Assembly: GCF_014645895.1 (NCBI RefSeq)
Contig: NZ_BMMP01000001.1
Location: forward strand, 347,624-411,623
DNA: 64,000 nt
Reading direction: 5' to 3'
From: Streptomyces daqingensis
Lineage (GTDB): Bacteria; Actinomycetota; Actinomycetes; Streptomycetales; Streptomycetaceae
This document shows positions 62,703-64,000 of the stretch, piece after piece. A program made the translations under genes and the position numbers. Numbering within the stretch: position 1 is the first letter of the stretch; the number at the start of each line of letters is the position of its first letter. The notes below the pieces were generated by a model that was not told where the DNA came from, searched no databases, and saw nothing but the letters and a program-made list of their open reading frames with translations.

Positions 62703-64000
62703 TCGCCGCGACGACGGCCGAAGCGGCGTCCACGTCGTCCGCGCTGGTCCCCCTCCCGGTGATCCTCCCGCTGCTCGCCGCCGGACTGAAACTCGCCATC
62801 GGCGTACGGCTCCAGCGCACCCAGCGTGTGATCAGTTCCGTCGTGCTCGCCGCCGTCCTCGCGGTCGCGCTGATGCTGCTCATCGACGCCGACCAGCACG
62901 GGCCGCAGGTGATGTACGCCGGGGGCTGGAAGCCGCCCGTCGGCATCGTGCTGGTCGCCGACAGGCTCTCCGCGCTGATGCTGGTGATCTCCTCGGCCGT
63001 GACGCTGTGCGTGCTGCTCTACTCCATCGGGCAGGGCATGGCAGACAACGACGAAGCCACACCGCTGTCCATCTACCACCCCTCCTACCTCGTCCTGGTC
63101 GCCGGCGTCTCCGACACCTTTCTCGCCGGCGACCTCTTCAACCTCTACGTCGGCTTCGAGATCATGCTGACCGCCAGCTACGTGCTGCTGACCCTCGGCG
63201 GGACCGTCACCCGCATCCGGGCGGGGGCGACGTACGCGATCGTCTCGCTGCTGTCGTCCGTGCTCTTCCTCGCCGCCATCGCCGTCGTCTACGCGGCGAC
63301 GGGAACCGTCACCATGGCCCAGCTCGCGGGACGGCTCGACCGGCTGCCCGACGGCGTCAGCCTGATGGCGCAGATCTCGCTGCTGACCGTCTTCTGCATC
63401 AAGGCCGCGGTCTTCCCCCTCGCCGCCTGGCTGCCCGACTCGTATCCCACCGCTCCCGCCCCGGTGACGGCCGTGTTCGCCGGACTGCTGACCAAGGTCG
63501 GCATCTACTCGATGCTGCGCACCCAGACCCTGCTCTTCCCCGACGGCCGGCTGGACGACGTGCTGCTCGTGCTCGCCCTGCTGTCGCTCGTCGTGGGCAT
63601 CCTCGGCGCGGTCGCCCAGACCGACCTGAAGCGGCTGCTGTCGTTCACGCTCATCAGCCACATCGGTTTCATGGTCTTCGGCATCGCGCTGGCGTCCCGG
63701 CCGGGCTTCGCCGGAGCCGTCTTCTACGTGGCGCACCACATCACCGTCCAGACCACGCTCTTCCTCGTCGTCGGCCTCGTCGAACGGCGGGGCGTGACCA
63801 CCGACATGCAGCGGCTGGGCGGGATCGCGAAGCTCTCCCCGGTGCTCGGCCTGCTCTTCTTCATCCCGGCCATGAACCTGGCCGGTGTCCCGCCGCTCTC
63901 CGGGTTCCTCGGCAAGCTGGCATTGCTGCGCGCGGGCTTCCTGCACGGCGGCGTTCTCGTGACCGTCGTGATCGCGGCCGCCACGGCCACCAGCCTTCTC
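62699..64000 (+). CDS. mrpD: Na+/H+ antiporter subunit D (MrpD), 3' end missing
   Basis: A partial protein of 434 residues that runs off the right edge. It is a NuoM/NuoN-like antiporter subunit: an N-terminal helical part (LPVILPLLAAGLKLAIGVRLQRTQRVISSVVLAAVLAVALMLL), then LAGDLFNLYVGFEIMLTASYVLLTLGG with the functional Glu. It continues FCIKAAVFPLAAWLPDSYPTAPAPVTAVFAGLLTKVGIYSMLR with the functional Lys residues, and AQTDLKRLLSFTLISHIGFMVFGIAL. It starts at GTG 62699, overlapping the mrpC stop. It exchanges Na+ (or other cations) for protons together with MrpA. Confidence 0.93.
   Translation, partial: MIAATTAEAASTSSALVPLPVILPLLAAGLKLAIGVRLQRTQRVISSVVLAAVLAVALMLLIDADQHGPQVMYAGGWKPPVGIVLVADRLSALMLVISSAVTLCVLLYSIGQGMADNDEATPLSIYHPSYLVLVAGVSDTFLAGDLFNLYVGFEIMLTASYVLLTLGGTVTRIRAGATYAIVSLLSSVLFLAAIAVVYAATGTVTMAQLAGRLDRLPDGVSLMAQISLLTVFCIKAAVFPLAAWLPDSYPTAPAPVTAVFAGLLTKVGIYSMLRTQTLLFPDGRLDDVLLVLALLSLVVGILGAVAQTDLKRLLSFTLISHIGFMVFGIALASRPGFAGAVFYVAHHITVQTTLFLVVGLVERRGVTTDMQRLGGIAKLSPVLGLLFFIPAMNLAGVPPLSGFLGKLALLRAGFLHGGVLVTVVIAAATATSLL

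Overview
The window is chromosomal DNA from a very GC-rich actinomycete, most probably Streptomyces or a close relative. The support is the strong third-position GC bias, the many GTG starts with GGAGG-type ribosome sites, and the near absence of TTA codons (one seen, at 20535). There is also a sigma-R-type promoter in front of rbpA, DasR-type operators in front of a chitinase, and the block rbpA / fxsA / ppm1 / lnt. From memory and not checked, the order from 39.5 to 57.8 kb (chitinase, acyl-CoA dehydrogenase ... lnt, ppm1, fxsA, rbpA, MFS, GDPD, YczE, MocR) resembles the S. coelicolor region around SCO1415-SCO1429. I saw no rRNA, tRNA, CRISPR, insertion sequence, integrase or prophage gene.

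Left part (1-16.4 kb). The window opens inside a hydrolase-domain/ABC ATPase fusion coupled to its permease. A non-coding stretch with eight perfect 9-bp repeats and traces of a decayed gene follows. Then come an epoxide hydrolase, a VOC protein, and a 1,213-residue protein in which a sodium/solute symporter is fused to STAC, GAF, PP2C (SpoIIE) and anti-sigma-type ATPase domains; a tiny membrane protein is coupled just upstream. After these are a SLOG-family protein, a GNAT, an alpha/beta hydrolase, an SDR, a SnoaL-like protein, and a homodimeric-type 2-oxoacid dehydrogenase E1 diverging from an Lrp regulator across a clear palindrome.

Middle (16.4-39.4 kb). This is mostly single metabolic genes: a DUF4326 gene broken by one missing base, a YciO-type protein, a GNAT, an EEP-family hydrolase, and a TagE-like glycosyltransferase carrying the TTA codon. 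It continues with prpE, a zinc-ribbon protein, a DUF817 membrane protein overlapping an F420-type oxidoreductase, and an SDR. Three aldo/keto reductases follow, two of them in an operon divergent from a LysR regulator. The section ends with a large exported TolB-propeller/amidohydrolase, a Cml/Cmx-type chloramphenicol exporter, a HIT protein, a GNAT and a short family-A DNA polymerase.

Right part (39.4-64 kb). A secreted GH18 chitinase with two DasR-type sites upstream and two strong hairpins downstream comes first, then an acyl-CoA dehydrogenase, an HhH protein, an Lrp regulator and a YtcJ-like amidohydrolase. The lnt-ppm1-fxsA operon makes the envelope lipoprotein N-acylation and polyprenol-phosphate-mannose functions. 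It faces rbpA across a bidirectional terminator. An Atg22-like MFS protein, a GDPD, a YczE/MocR pair and a membrane protein with a FtsK-like fold but no Walker A lysine follow. The window ends in an mrp Na+/H+ antiporter operon (mrpA-B fusion, mrpC, mrpD) cut by the right edge.
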